Part shown: piece after piece, positions 7,631-16,353 of the stretch | Layout: every line of letters starts with the position of its first letter | Numbering within the stretch: the stretch's first letter is position 1 | Assembly (NCBI GenBank): GCA_963516675.1 | Contig: CAUQBH010000001.1 | Coordinates: 124,001-188,000, forward strand | Reading direction: 5' to 3' | Length of the DNA stretch: 64,000 bases | Source of the DNA: JABCPE02 sp963516675 | Lineage (GTDB): Bacteria > Bacteroidota > Bacteroidia > Flavobacteriales > Weeksellaceae | Translations under genes and position numbers: made by a program | Notes under the pieces: generated by a model | Told to the model about the DNA's origin: nothing | Databases searched by the model: none | Seen by the model: only the letters and a program-made list of their open reading frames with translations

Positions 7631-8749
7631 ATGTCTAAAAGAGATTATTACGAGGTATTAGGAGTTTCCAAATCAGCCAGCGCTGATGAAATCAAAAAAG
7701 CCTACCGAAAATTAGCCATAAAATACCACCCAGATAAAAACCCTGGTGACAAGGAAGCAGAAGAAAAATTCAAGGAAGCCGCTGAGGCCTATGAAGTGCT
7801 GAGTGATGCCGACAAAAAGGCAAGATACGACCAGTTCGGGCATGCAGGTGTAGGAGGAGCTGCAGGTGGCGGCTATGGCGGAGGAGGCATGAATATGGAA
7901 GATATTTTTGCTCAGTTTGGTGATATTTTTGGAGGAGGATTTGGTGGTTTTGGAGGCTTCGGAGGAGGAAGAGGCCATCAGCAGGTAAGAGGTTCTAACC
8001 TTCGTATCCGAATAAAACTAAACTTGGAGGAAATGCTTAATGGAACACAGAAAACCATTAAGGTAAAAAGAATGAAATTGGCTGATGGAGTGACCTCCAA
8101 GACCTGCCCTACTTGTAACGGTAGCGGTGCTCAAGTGAAGATAGTGAATACAGTTTTTGGACAGATGCAGTCCCAGACCACTTGTTCCGCTTGTCAGGGA
8201 TTAGGGAAAATCGCTGATAAAATCCCTGCCGGTGCAGATGCGCACGGACTAATCCGTGAGGAGGAAGAAGTAAGCATCAACATTCCTGCTGGTGCAAGAG
8301 AAGGTATGCAACTCAATGTCCGAGGAAAAGGTAACGATGCGCCTCTTGGTGGAGCGGCAGGAGACCTTTTGGTGGTTATAGAAGAGGAAGAAGATGCAAA
8401 CATCAAACGAGAAGGAGACAACCTTCATCAGGAACTTTATATTTCATTTGCGGAAGCTGCATTGGGCTGTTCTAAAGAAATCCCAACAGTAAACGGAAAA
8501 GTAAAAATAAAGATAGATGCAGGAACTCAATCTGGAAAAATTCTCCGTCTTGCTGGAAAAGGACTTCCAAGCCTAGACAGCTACCACAAGGGAGACATGT
8601 TTGTCCATGTAAATGTATGGACACCTCAAAAACTAACCGAAGAACAGCGCAAATTCTTTGAAAGTCAGCTCAATTCTGGAGAAATGAAAGCCGAACCTAC
8701 TGGAAAAGAGAAAAGTTTCTTTGATAGAGTGAGAGATATGTTTAACTGA
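7631..8749 (+). CDS. dnaJ: Chaperone DnaJ
   Basis: J domain at residues 1-70 with YHPDKNPGD (HPD triad), a Gly-rich linker (~75-120), a Cys-rich region, then two C-terminal peptide-binding domains. It stimulates DnaK ATPase. The Cys-rich region has only two CxxCxGxG motifs (CPTCNGSG and CSACQGLG) where the E. coli protein has four, so only one zinc centre is predicted; such shortened zinc domains are, to my knowledge, common in flavobacterial DnaJ. It forms an operon with grpE and ends at a strong terminator. Confidence 0.96.
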   Translation: MSKRDYYEVLGVSKSASADEIKKAYRKLAIKYHPDKNPGDKEAEEKFKEAAEAYEVLSDADKKARYDQFGHAGVGGAAGGGYGGGGMNMEDIFAQFGDIFGGGFGGFGGFGGGRGHQQVRGSNLRIRIKLNLEEMLNGTQKTIKVKRMKLADGVTSKTCPTCNGSGAQVKIVNTVFGQMQSQTTCSACQGLGKIADKIPAGADAHGLIREEEEVSINIPAGAREGMQLNVRGKGNDAPLGGAAGDLLVVIEEEEDANIKREGDNLHQELYISFAEAALGCSKEIPTVNGKVKIKIDAGTQSGKILRLAGKGLPSLDSYHKGDMFVHVNVWTPQKLTEEQRKFFESQLNSGEMKAEPTGKEKSFFDRVRDMFN

Positions 8750-8771
8750 ATAATATCTCTATTCAAATAGA

Positions 8772-8811
8772 AAAAACCTTGCCTATTAAAAGGCAAGGTT
8801 TTATTTTTTAT
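8772..8811. terminator. Bidirectional terminator between dnaJ and hflX
   Basis: AAACCTTGCC and GGCAAGGTTT form a 10-bp stem between the convergent genes, with T runs on both sides. Confidence 0.85.
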
Positions 8812-8827
8812 TTCAAAAATCTGAGGT

Positions 8828-10042
8828 TTATTTTTCGTCCTCGTCATCAAAATATTCAAAAAGAAAATCATTATAAGGGAAACGAGAAATATGAATTTTG
8901 TGCACCTTATCATAAATCAGTTTTTTCATCTCTGGAAAATTCTCTTTAGTAATCGCAGATATGAAAACCGTTGGGTGTTTAGACTTCGCCATCCATGTGC
9001 GCTTCCACTCATCAAGAGAAATATTTTTCTTCGTAGATGGTGTCAGGTCATCTTCATCCTTTTTTTCATAAGAAAAATCATCTATTTTATTGAAAATCAT
9101 CACCATCGGTTTCTGATGAGCATTGATTTCCTGCAAAATCTGATTCACAGAACTGATATGATCTTCAAAACTTTCGTGAGAAACATCCACCACATGCAGC
9201 AGCAAATCTGCTTCACGAACCTCATCAAGAGTAGATTTAAAAGACTCCACCAGCTGAGTAGGAAGTTTTCGGATAAAACCAACCGTATCCGTAAGAAGGA
9301 AAGGCAAATTCCCGATAACTACTTTTCTCACCGTGGTATCCAAAGTAGCAAAAAGCTTATTTTCCGCAAAAACTTCCGATTTAGAAAGAGCATTCATCAG
9401 CGTAGATTTTCCCACATTGGTATAACCCACCAAGGCAACCCTTACCATCTTTCCGCGGTTGTTTCTCTGCGTAGCCATCTGTTTATCGATGGTTTTTAAT
9501 TTCTCCTTTAAAAGTGAAATCCTATCACGGATAATACGCCTATCCGTTTCTATCTCAGTTTCCCCAGGTCCTCTCATCCCGATTCCTCCTCGCTGTCTCT
9601 CTAGGTGGGTCCACATCCTTGTAAGTCTTGGCAAAAGATACTCATACTGAGCCAATTCCACCTGAGTTCTCGCATAAGAAGTCTGCGCCCTTTGAGCAAA
9701 AATATCAAGAATAAGATTGGTTCGGTCAAGAATTTTAACCTCTAATTCTCTCTCCAAGTTTTTCAGCTGCGAAGGAGAAAGTTCATCATCAAAAATAACC
9801 GTTCCTATTTCATTTTCTTCCAAAAAAAGCTTGATTTCCTCTGCTTTTCCCTTCCCTACAAAAGTTCTAGAATCAGGCTGAGAAAGTTTTTGTGTAAATC
9901 TTTTTTTCACCGTAGCCCCAGCTGTGTAAGCCAAAAACTCCAACTCATCCATATATTCAGTGAGTTTTTCCTCATCTTGGTCTTTTGTTATCAGACCTAC
10001 CAATACGGCATTTTCGTAAATATGTTCCTTTTTTTCTAACAT
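8828..10042 (-). CDS. hflX: Ribosome-associated GTPase HflX
   Basis: 404-residue GTPase that binds and splits stalled ribosomes. The N-terminal HflX domain (LEFLAYTAGATV, SRTFVGKGKAEEI) is followed by a coiled-coil linker with RGGIGMRGPGETEIETDRR and the G domain: G1 VGYTNVGKST, G3 DTVGF, G4 NKID. The start is set at 10042 (MLEKKEHIYENAVLVG); an in-frame ATG 13 codons earlier would add a non-conserved hydrophobic tail. The C-terminus ends in an acidic DDEDEK. Confidence 0.94.
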   Translation of the reverse strand: MLEKKEHIYENAVLVGLITKDQDEEKLTEYMDELEFLAYTAGATVKKRFTQKLSQPDSRTFVGKGKAEEIKLFLEENEIGTVIFDDELSPSQLKNLERELEVKILDRTNLILDIFAQRAQTSYARTQVELAQYEYLLPRLTRMWTHLERQRGGIGMRGPGETEIETDRRIIRDRISLLKEKLKTIDKQMATQRNNRGKMVRVALVGYTNVGKSTLMNALSKSEVFAENKLFATLDTTVRKVVIGNLPFLLTDTVGFIRKLPTQLVESFKSTLDEVREADLLLHVVDVSHESFEDHISSVNQILQEINAHQKPMVMIFNKIDDFSYEKKDEDDLTPSTKKNISLDEWKRTWMAKSKHPTVFISAITKENFPEMKKLIYDKVHKIHISRFPYNDFLFEYFDDEDEK

Positions 10043-10082
10043 AGAGCAAAGGTAATAAATTAAACATCTTATACAAAACACA

Positions 10083-10117
10083 AAAAAGGATTCAAAATTT
10101 TATTCTGAACCCCTTTT
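10083..10117 (-). terminator. Terminator after the YebC-type gene
   Basis: On the minus strand GGGGTTCA pairs with TGAATCC, counting one G-U pair, followed by TTTTTTG, just downstream of the stop codon. Confidence 0.65.
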
Positions 10118-10128
10118 CTATTATAATA

Positions 10129-10869
10129 TTAAATTTTACTTAACAAATCATCTGTCATCTCCATATTATGGTAGACATTCTGCACATCATCATCTTCCTC
10201 AAAACGCTCCAGCATTTTCATATTTGCTTTGAACTGCTCTTCATTTACTTCTTTCGTCATATTTGGAATTCTCTGTAATTCAGCGCTTTTTGCTTCTATT
10301 CCCATTTCATCCAACTTATGAGACAATGCCCCAAAATCCTCAAAAGCAGTAGTAATCATTACTTCTTCCTCATCTTGGTCTATTTCCTCTGCTCCTCCAT
10401 CTATCATTTCCATTTCAAACTCATCCCAGTCTATAGTGATTTTAGTTTTTTCTATTGTGAAAATTCCTTTTCTATCAAAAATAAAAGCCAACTCTCCATT
10501 CTTCCCTAAATTCCCTTCAAATTTATTAAAGATAGCTCTTACATTCGCCACTGTTCGGGTCGTATTATTCGTAGTACATTCCACAAAAAATGCAACTCCT
10601 CCTTGTCCGTAGCCTTCGTATGTTACTTCTTCATAGTTTTCTGCATCTGCTCCACTTGCTTTTTTTATTGCTCTTTCTACATTGTCTTTCGGCATGTTTG
10701 CCCCCTTTGCATTTTGTATGCAACGGCGCAGAGCTGGGTTAGAATCTGGATCTGGCCCTCCTGCTTTTACTGCCAAGGCGATGTCTTTTCCTATTTTAGA
10801 GAATGTTTTGGCCATTTTATCCCAACGAGCCAATTTAGATGCTTTTCTATATTCAAATGCGCGTCCCAT
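10129..10869 (-). CDS. YebC/PmpR family (TACO1-like) regulator or translation factor
   Basis: A 246-residue protein that begins MGRAFEYRKASKLARWDKMAKTFSK and continues with GGPDPDSNPALRRCIQNAK and NMPKDNVERAIKKASG, the hallmark YebC/TACO1 sequence. Family members bind DNA as regulators (PmpR) or act on ribosomes to relieve stalling (YebC/TACO1); which applies here cannot be told. The C-terminal region is strongly acidic. Confidence 0.93.
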   Translation of the reverse strand: MGRAFEYRKASKLARWDKMAKTFSKIGKDIALAVKAGGPDPDSNPALRRCIQNAKGANMPKDNVERAIKKASGADAENYEEVTYEGYGQGGVAFFVECTTNNTTRTVANVRAIFNKFEGNLGKNGELAFIFDRKGIFTIEKTKITIDWDEFEMEMIDGGAEEIDQDEEEVMITTAFEDFGALSHKLDEMGIEAKSAELQRIPNMTKEVNEEQFKANMKMLERFEEDDDVQNVYHNMEMTDDLLSKI

Positions 10870-10921
10870 AAATATTTATTTTTTCAGAACACAAAAATAA
10901 CAATTAATTTCCAAAATGAAT

Positions 10922-10956
10922 AAAAAAATACCCCTAGAAATCTAGGAGTATTTTTT
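10922..10956 (-). terminator. Terminator after the OmpA-like gene
   Basis: ATACTCCTAGA and TCTAGGGGTAT on the minus strand form a hairpin with one mismatch, followed by a T run. Confidence 0.8.
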
Positions 10957-10970
10957 ATTAAGAAATTTTA

Positions 10971-12446
10971 TTATTTCTTTTTACCTACTGGTTTTTTACC
11001 AGTTCCTTTTTTAGCTGGTTTTTTAACAAGCTTTTTGCTAACTACAGGAAGATCTGATTTTTTCAATGCTTCCCATGCTTCACCATTAATAGCTTCTACT
11101 ACTACTTTTCTATCAGCTTCTCTTTCCTCATTTGATGCTGTTGCAGGAACTACTGCATCTCTTGATCCTACACCTGTAGATTTCAACTGAGAATCAGCTA
11201 CACCTCTTTCTTCAAGAGCTCTAACTACTGCTGCAGCTCTTTCTCTAGAAAGTTTCAAGTTGTAAGCATCATTACCTTTTTTATCAGTATGACCTGTAAT
11301 CAAGAATGTACCTCCGTTAGAAGATTTGATTACTTCAGCAGCTTGGTCTAATTTAGTGTAAGAAGACTTGCTGATTACAGCCTTACCGAAGTCAAATGTA
11401 ATACCTTTCAATGCACCTGTTGCTTCAAGAGCAAATACATCAGCTGGCTTAGGACATCCGTTGTATTCTGGTAATCCTGGAACTTCTGGACAAGCATCAT
11501 CTTTGTCAAGAACTCCATCATTATCTGTATCTTTCCATGGGCATCCTTTGTTTTCAGCTGGACCTGCTACTTCTGGACACTCATCATCTTTGTCAAGAAC
11601 TCCATCACCATCTGTATCTGGCCAAGGACATCCTTGGTTTTCAACTGGACCTGCTACTTCTGGACAGTTATCTTCTGAATCTTGAACTCCGTCACCATCT
11701 GTATCAGGACATCCGTTGAACTGAGCAAGACCGAATACATCTGGACAAGCATCATCTTTATCTTTGATACCATCTTTATCTCTATCTGTATTTCCGAATC
11801 TAAAGTTCAATGTAGCTGAAGATTGCCAGAAGTCAGAGATAGTAGTTTTCTCGAATGGAGTTACTACATAATCTTGTTGAACACCGATACCAAAGTTTTT
11901 AGTAATCCAAAAGTTCATACCAAGACCTCCGTTTGCAGCGAAGTGGTCAGCTTTCATGAATCCACCTTCTTTGTTGTATGCTCTTTCAGAGTTGCTGTAG
12001 TCGTGTCTTAGATAATTAGCACCAACTCTTACATATGGGTCAAACCAAGAGTTTTCATTCCAAAGACCATTGAATTTAAATTGAAGACCAAGACCAGTCA
12101 TCAAGAAAAATTCTTTATCCATAATTTGACCTTCAACTCCGCTTAAATTTGGACGAATTCTTTTGTTGTCCACATTCCCCACAGATGTCTGCCAGTCTAC
12201 AACGAAATACTTGTTCAAGTTTCTCGCAACTGTCAATTTAGACAATGGTGGAGTAATTGTGTAATTATTAAGAGTAAATGCCGCACGAAGATTTTTTACT
12301 GATTCACCAAATTCTCCATTAATCGCAGCATGGTTTACTCCATGAGCCCCTACTCCTATCAACCACTTATTCTCAGTTGTTTGAGCAGACACAGAAGTAG
12401 CTACTGTAAGAGCTAAAGCTGTGATTCCTAATTTTAGATTTTTCAT
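10971..12446 (-). CDS. OmpA-family outer-membrane protein with thrombospondin type 3 repeats
   Basis: 491 residues: signal peptide (MKNLKLGITALALTVATSVSAQ), an N-terminal beta barrel (~25-215), four calcium-type TSP3 repeats (DTDGDGVQDSEDNCPE and relatives, ~220-335), and a C-terminal OmpA peptidoglycan-binding domain (ITFDFGKAVISKSSYTKLD, LITGHTDKKGNDAYNLKLSR). It anchors the outer membrane to the cell wall and is probably abundant. An unusual Lys/Pro/Gly-rich tail of about 25 residues follows the OmpA domain. It has its own terminator and lies downstream of smpB. Confidence 0.95.
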   Translation of the reverse strand: MKNLKLGITALALTVATSVSAQTTENKWLIGVGAHGVNHAAINGEFGESVKNLRAAFTLNNYTITPPLSKLTVARNLNKYFVVDWQTSVGNVDNKRIRPNLSGVEGQIMDKEFFLMTGLGLQFKFNGLWNENSWFDPYVRVGANYLRHDYSNSERAYNKEGGFMKADHFAANGGLGMNFWITKNFGIGVQQDYVVTPFEKTTISDFWQSSATLNFRFGNTDRDKDGIKDKDDACPDVFGLAQFNGCPDTDGDGVQDSEDNCPEVAGPVENQGCPWPDTDGDGVLDKDDECPEVAGPAENKGCPWKDTDNDGVLDKDDACPEVPGLPEYNGCPKPADVFALEATGALKGITFDFGKAVISKSSYTKLDQAAEVIKSSNGGTFLITGHTDKKGNDAYNLKLSRERAAAVVRALEERGVADSQLKSTGVGSRDAVVPATASNEEREADRKVVVEAINGEAWEALKKSDLPVVSKKLVKKPAKKGTGKKPVGKKK

Positions 12447-12535
12447 AGAATGATTAATATAATTTAAAATTTTATAATTAAATTTTGGATATTGGAGACA
12501 AAAATAACAAAAAAAAACAATATTGCCAAAAAAAA

Positions 12536-12994
12536 TTAAAAATTCTTCTTGATTCTATCTAAATTTCTCTTGTTCTCTCTTTCTTTTATTGTCTCTCTTT
12601 TATCAAATAATTTCTTTCCTCGCGCCAGTGCAATCCTGAGTTTTGCCTTGCCTTTTTCGTTGATATAGAGCTTTAGCGGAACTATCGTATTTCCCACATC
12701 TTTCACCTTTTTACCCAGTTTTTCCAGCTCTTGGGAATGCAGTAAAAGTTTTCGCTCTCTTTTTACTTTATGATTATAAAAAGTCCCAAATTTATACTCT
12801 TCTATACTCATATTGATTACAAAAAGTTCGTCGTTTATAAACTCGCAGAAACTTTCTGTTATAGAAGCTTTGGAAAGGCGAATCGACTTTATTTCAGTTC
12901 CTGTAAGCACTATCCCAGCCTCGTATTCTTCCAAGATTTCATACTCAAATCTAGCTCTTTTATTAAGAATATTTATATTTTTAGTTTTACTCAT
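12536..12994 (-). CDS. smpB: SsrA-binding protein SmpB
   Basis: 152-residue partner of tmRNA in rescue of stalled ribosomes. Diagnostic stretches are NKRARFEYEILEEYEAGIVL, GTEIKSIRLSKASI and the basic C-terminus KLRIALARGKKLFDKRE. It starts 13 bases after the asnA stop, so the two share a transcript. The tmRNA gene was not found in the window. Confidence 0.96.
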   Translation of the reverse strand: MSKTKNINILNKRARFEYEILEEYEAGIVLTGTEIKSIRLSKASITESFCEFINDELFVINMSIEEYKFGTFYNHKVKRERKLLLHSQELEKLGKKVKDVGNTIVPLKLYINEKGKAKLRIALARGKKLFDKRETIKERENKRNLDRIKKNF

Positions 12995-13007
12995 AATTTG
13001 GAGTTTT

Positions 13008-14045
13008 TTAGATTAGAGGAATATTATGCGCTCTGCATTTTTCTCTCATTTCTTCTGGCCATATACTTGCCTGAATCTCACCGATATGCGCTTTTTGCAG
13101 CAAAAACATACACAAACGAGACTGCCCTATACCGCCGCCTATTGTAAGAGGCAACTCATTGTTCAGCAATCTTTTATGAAAATAAAGCTCTTTTCTGTCT
13201 TCTTTATTTTCTATTTGAAGTTGTTTTTCTAATGAATTTTTATCAACACGAATTCCCATTGATGAAATTTCAAACGGCACATTGAGCATTGGATTCCAAA
13301 GGAGAATATCTCCATTCAGCCCTAAAAATCCATCTTCATTAGCCGTCACCCAGTCATCATAGTCTGGCGCTCGGTAGTCATGCTTTTCTCCATTGCTAAG
13401 TTTTCCGCCTATACCTATTATAAATACAGCTTTATATTCTTTAGCGATTTCTCTTTCTCTTTCTTTTGGAGACAGGTCAGGATATTTTTGTAAAAGTTCT
13501 TCCGAATGTATAAAATGTATTTCTCTCGGAAGCATAGGTTTCAGCTCTGGAAAAGCCTCATTCACCAAATATTCTGTTCTTAAAAATGAAGCGTAAATCC
13601 TTTTAACCACAGATTTTAGGAATGCTACTGTTCTGTCTTTTTCAGAAATAGCCATTTCCCAGTCCCACTGGTCTACATATAGAGAGTGCATATTCCCAAG
13701 CTCCTCATCTGCACGAATGGCGTTCATATCCGTATATATACCATATCCCTCCTCTACATTATAATCTGCAAGCATCACTCTTTTCCACTTTGCTAATGAA
13801 TGTACGACCTCTGCACGAGCTTCATCCATATCTTTTATAGGGAAATTTACAGCTCTCTCCTTTCCGCTCAAATCATCATTTAGTCCCATCCCTCTCAAAA
13901 CAAAAAGCGGTGCTGTCACTCTACGCAGTCTAAGCTCTGCCGACAAATTGGCTTGAAAAAAATCTTTTATCTTTTGTATCCCCAATTCTGTCTGTTGTAA
14001 ATTCAAAATAGACTTATAGTTTGGGGTATTTATCAAATAACTCAT
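13008..14045 (-). CDS. asnA: Aspartate--ammonia ligase (asparagine synthetase A)
   Basis: Ammonia-dependent synthesis of asparagine from aspartate and ATP. The 345-residue protein has the class II tRNA-synthetase-like fold with LRLRRVTAPLFV at the N-terminus, YTDMNAIRADEELGNMHSLYVDQWDWE in the centre and the C-terminal LTIGGGIGQSRLCMFLLQK motif. It shares a short divergent region with the ABC-F gene. Confidence 0.96.
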   Translation of the reverse strand: MSYLINTPNYKSILNLQQTELGIQKIKDFFQANLSAELRLRRVTAPLFVLRGMGLNDDLSGKERAVNFPIKDMDEARAEVVHSLAKWKRVMLADYNVEEGYGIYTDMNAIRADEELGNMHSLYVDQWDWEMAISEKDRTVAFLKSVVKRIYASFLRTEYLVNEAFPELKPMLPREIHFIHSEELLQKYPDLSPKEREREIAKEYKAVFIIGIGGKLSNGEKHDYRAPDYDDWVTANEDGFLGLNGDILLWNPMLNVPFEISSMGIRVDKNSLEKQLQIENKEDRKELYFHKRLLNNELPLTIGGGIGQSRLCMFLLQKAHIGEIQASIWPEEMREKCRAHNIPLI

Positions 14046-14092
14046 TTTTAGTGCTAATTTTTTTGTATTTTTGCGACAAATTTACAGAAATA

Positions 14093-15718
14093 ATGCTAAC
14101 AGTATCTAATTTATCACTACAATTTGGGAAAAGAGTACTTTTTGACGAGGTAAATATCATGTTTACCAAAGGGAACTGCTACGGAATCATCGGAGCAAAT
14201 GGAGCTGGAAAATCTACTTTCCTAAAAATATTGACAGGAAAACAAGAGCCTACCACAGGGCATGTAACACTGGAACCAGGCAAGAGAATGTCTGTTTTGG
14301 AGCAGGATCACTTTGCTTATGACCAGTTTACGGTTTTGGAAACAGTTCTTCGTGGAAATAAAAAATTATTTGAAATCAAAGAAGAAATGGATGCTCTCTA
14401 CGCAAAACCTGACTTCTCTGATGAAGACGGAATAAAGGCTGGTGAACTAGGAGTAATCTACGATGAAATGGGAGGATGGAATGCCGAAGCAGATGCACAG
14501 ACTATGCTGTCCAATGTAGGGATAAAAGAAGATATGCACTACCAAATGATGTCCGAACTAGAAAACAAGGACAAAGTAAAAGTGCTATTGGCTCAGGCTT
14601 TATTCGGAAATCCAGATGTTTTGATTCTCGACGAGCCTACCAACGACCTTGATATTGACACTATTTCTTGGCTGGAAGATTTCCTTGCCGATTATGAAAA
14701 CACGGTGATTGTGGTATCTCACGACCGTCACTTCTTAGATGCTGTCTGCACCCACATCGGTGACTTAGACTATTCAAAACTAAACCTTTATACAGGGAAC
14801 TATTCTTTCTGGTATCAGGCTTCTCAGCTGGCAACGAGACAAAGACAACAAGCCAACAAAAAAGCTGAAGAGAAGAAAAAAGAATTGCAGGACTTCATCG
14901 CGAGATTTAGTTCCAATGTAGCGAAAGCAAAACAAGCTACAGCAAGAAAGAAAATGATTGACAAACTAAACATCGAAGAAATCAAACCTTCTTCCAGAAG
15001 ATATCCTGCCATCATTTTTGAAATGGAAAGAGAAGCGGGTGACCAGATTTTAGAGATAAAAGGTTTAGAAATCGTAAAAGATGGAGAAACACTGCTTTCG
15101 GGCGGAGACCTTAACCTTAAAAAAGGTGATAAAGTGGCTGTAATCTCTAAAAACTCACTAGCCGTTACCGAGTTTTTCCAAGTAATTTCTGGAAGCACAG
15201 CACCTGCAAAAGGCGAATACAAATGGGGTGTAACTACTAACCAAAGCTACATGCCGCTGGACAACACGGAATATTTCCAAGAAAAAGACCTAAATCTAGT
15301 AGACTGGCTAAGACAATTTACCAAAAATGACGAAGAAAGACACGAAGAGTTTGTAAGAGGATTTTTAGGAAGAATGCTTTTCTCTGGTGATGAGGCACTT
15401 AAATCTTCTACGGTGCTTTCTGGAGGGGAAAAAATGCGATGCATGTTCAGCCGAATGATGCTCCAAAAAGCCAATGTTCTTCTAATGGACGAACCTACCA
15501 ACCACTTGGATTTGGAAAGTATCACGGCGCTTAACAACTCGTTGATGAACTTCAAAGGAAATATCTTGATTTCTTCTCATGACCACGAATTGCTACAAAC
15601 AGTGTGTAACCGTGTGATAGAAATCACGCCAAAAGGAATCATCGACAGAGAAATGACTTACGATGAATACCTAGAAGACAAAAAAGTGAAAGAGCTGAAA
15701 GAACAAATGTACAGTTAA
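14093..15718 (+). CDS. ABC-F family ATPase, YbiT-like
   Basis: 541 residues with two fused ATPase domains and no membrane segment, the layout of ribosome-binding ABC-F proteins; sequence landmarks match E. coli YbiT throughout. Domain 1 has Walker A GANGAGKST (~34-42) and Walker B VLILDEPTNDLD, but its signature is degenerate (SELENKDKVKVLL in place of LSGG-x-x-R). Domain 2 has the signature LSGGEKMRC and Walker B VLLMDEPTNHLD but no Walker A (ISKNSLAVTEFF at the expected place). One composite ATP site is therefore intact and the other has lost both halves. An upstream in-frame ATG would extend into the asnA region; 14093 is chosen by homology. Confidence 0.92.
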   Translation: MLTVSNLSLQFGKRVLFDEVNIMFTKGNCYGIIGANGAGKSTFLKILTGKQEPTTGHVTLEPGKRMSVLEQDHFAYDQFTVLETVLRGNKKLFEIKEEMDALYAKPDFSDEDGIKAGELGVIYDEMGGWNAEADAQTMLSNVGIKEDMHYQMMSELENKDKVKVLLAQALFGNPDVLILDEPTNDLDIDTISWLEDFLADYENTVIVVSHDRHFLDAVCTHIGDLDYSKLNLYTGNYSFWYQASQLATRQRQQANKKAEEKKKELQDFIARFSSNVAKAKQATARKKMIDKLNIEEIKPSSRRYPAIIFEMEREAGDQILEIKGLEIVKDGETLLSGGDLNLKKGDKVAVISKNSLAVTEFFQVISGSTAPAKGEYKWGVTTNQSYMPLDNTEYFQEKDLNLVDWLRQFTKNDEERHEEFVRGFLGRMLFSGDEALKSSTVLSGGEKMRCMFSRMMLQKANVLLMDEPTNHLDLESITALNNSLMNFKGNILISSHDHELLQTVCNRVIEITPKGIIDREMTYDEYLEDKKVKELKEQMYS

Positions 15719-15745
15719 TTAACCATTTTATTTCACTATATTTTC

Positions 15746-15772
15746 AAAGCCACTTCAAAAAGTGGCTTTTTA
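15746..15772 (+). terminator. Terminator after the ABC-F gene
   Basis: AAAGCCACTT and AAGTGGCTTT form a 10-bp stem with a four-base loop, followed by T residues. Confidence 0.8.
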
Positions 15773-15803
15773 TATGAAAAGTAGATTTTTTTACTTAAAT
15801 TTA

Positions 15804-15833
15804 CTTGATTTTCAAAATCATTTATTACTTTTG
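15804..15833 (+). promoter_or_regulatory. Promoter of the coiled-coil lipoprotein gene
   Basis: CTTG, an 18-base gap and TACTTTTG fit the flavobacterial consensus; the start codon follows 44 bases later. Confidence 0.55.
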
Positions 15834-15877
15834 TACCTTGGATTTATGTAAAGTATAATCAATAAAAATAGAAATTT

Positions 15878-16318
15878 ATGAAAAAATCATTATTAACATC
15901 AGCTTTAGCAGCTGTATTAGTAGTATCTTGCGGAACACAGAACGCAAGAGTAAGTGAATTAGAAGCACAAAAAGAGGCTTTAGAATTAAAAACAAAACTT
16001 ACTAAATTAAAAATCGATTACGAAAAAGAAAAGGCATCAACTGATGATTTGAGAAATAAAGCTGCTGCTGTAAATTCAAAAGCAGAAACGGCTACTACAG
16101 ATTTCAGCACATCAGATGCAAAAGCTACCGCTAAAGATGCGAAACAAACGATGAAGGTTCTAAAAGAAACTGAGAAAATAAACAGAGATTTGGCATCTAG
16201 CGAGAAAAAACTTCACAAATTGGAGAAAGAAATCGCTAAAGTACAAGGTCGTTTAGACAAGCTGAACCAGCAAGTGAAAATCGTAGACAAAAACACTGCT
16301 GAAGCTGAAAACAACTAA
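15878..16318 (+). CDS. Small coiled-coil lipoprotein, function unknown
   Basis: 146 residues. A lipoprotein signal peptide ends in VLVVSC-G (Cys at about residue 18). The rest is charged and almost entirely heptad-like helix (ARVSELEAQKEALELKTKL, DLASSEKKLHKLEKEIAKV), so it is probably a long periplasmic or surface coiled coil, in some ways like Lpp or the periplasmic part of YgiM-like proteins. No named family is recognised. It is monocistronic, with its own promoter and a strong terminator, which suggests high expression. Confidence 0.8.
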   Translation: MKKSLLTSALAAVLVVSCGTQNARVSELEAQKEALELKTKLTKLKIDYEKEKASTDDLRNKAAAVNSKAETATTDFSTSDAKATAKDAKQTMKVLKETEKINRDLASSEKKLHKLEKEIAKVQGRLDKLNQQVKIVDKNTAEAENN

Positions 16319-16323
16319 ATTAT

Positions 16324-16350
16324 AAAGTCCTCAAATTGAGGACTTTTTTT
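16324..16350 (+). terminator. Terminator after the coiled-coil lipoprotein gene
   Basis: AAAGTCCTCAA and TTGAGGACTTT form a perfect 11-bp stem with a one-base centre or tiny loop, followed by a T run. Confidence 0.85.
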
Positions 16351-16353
16351 AGT

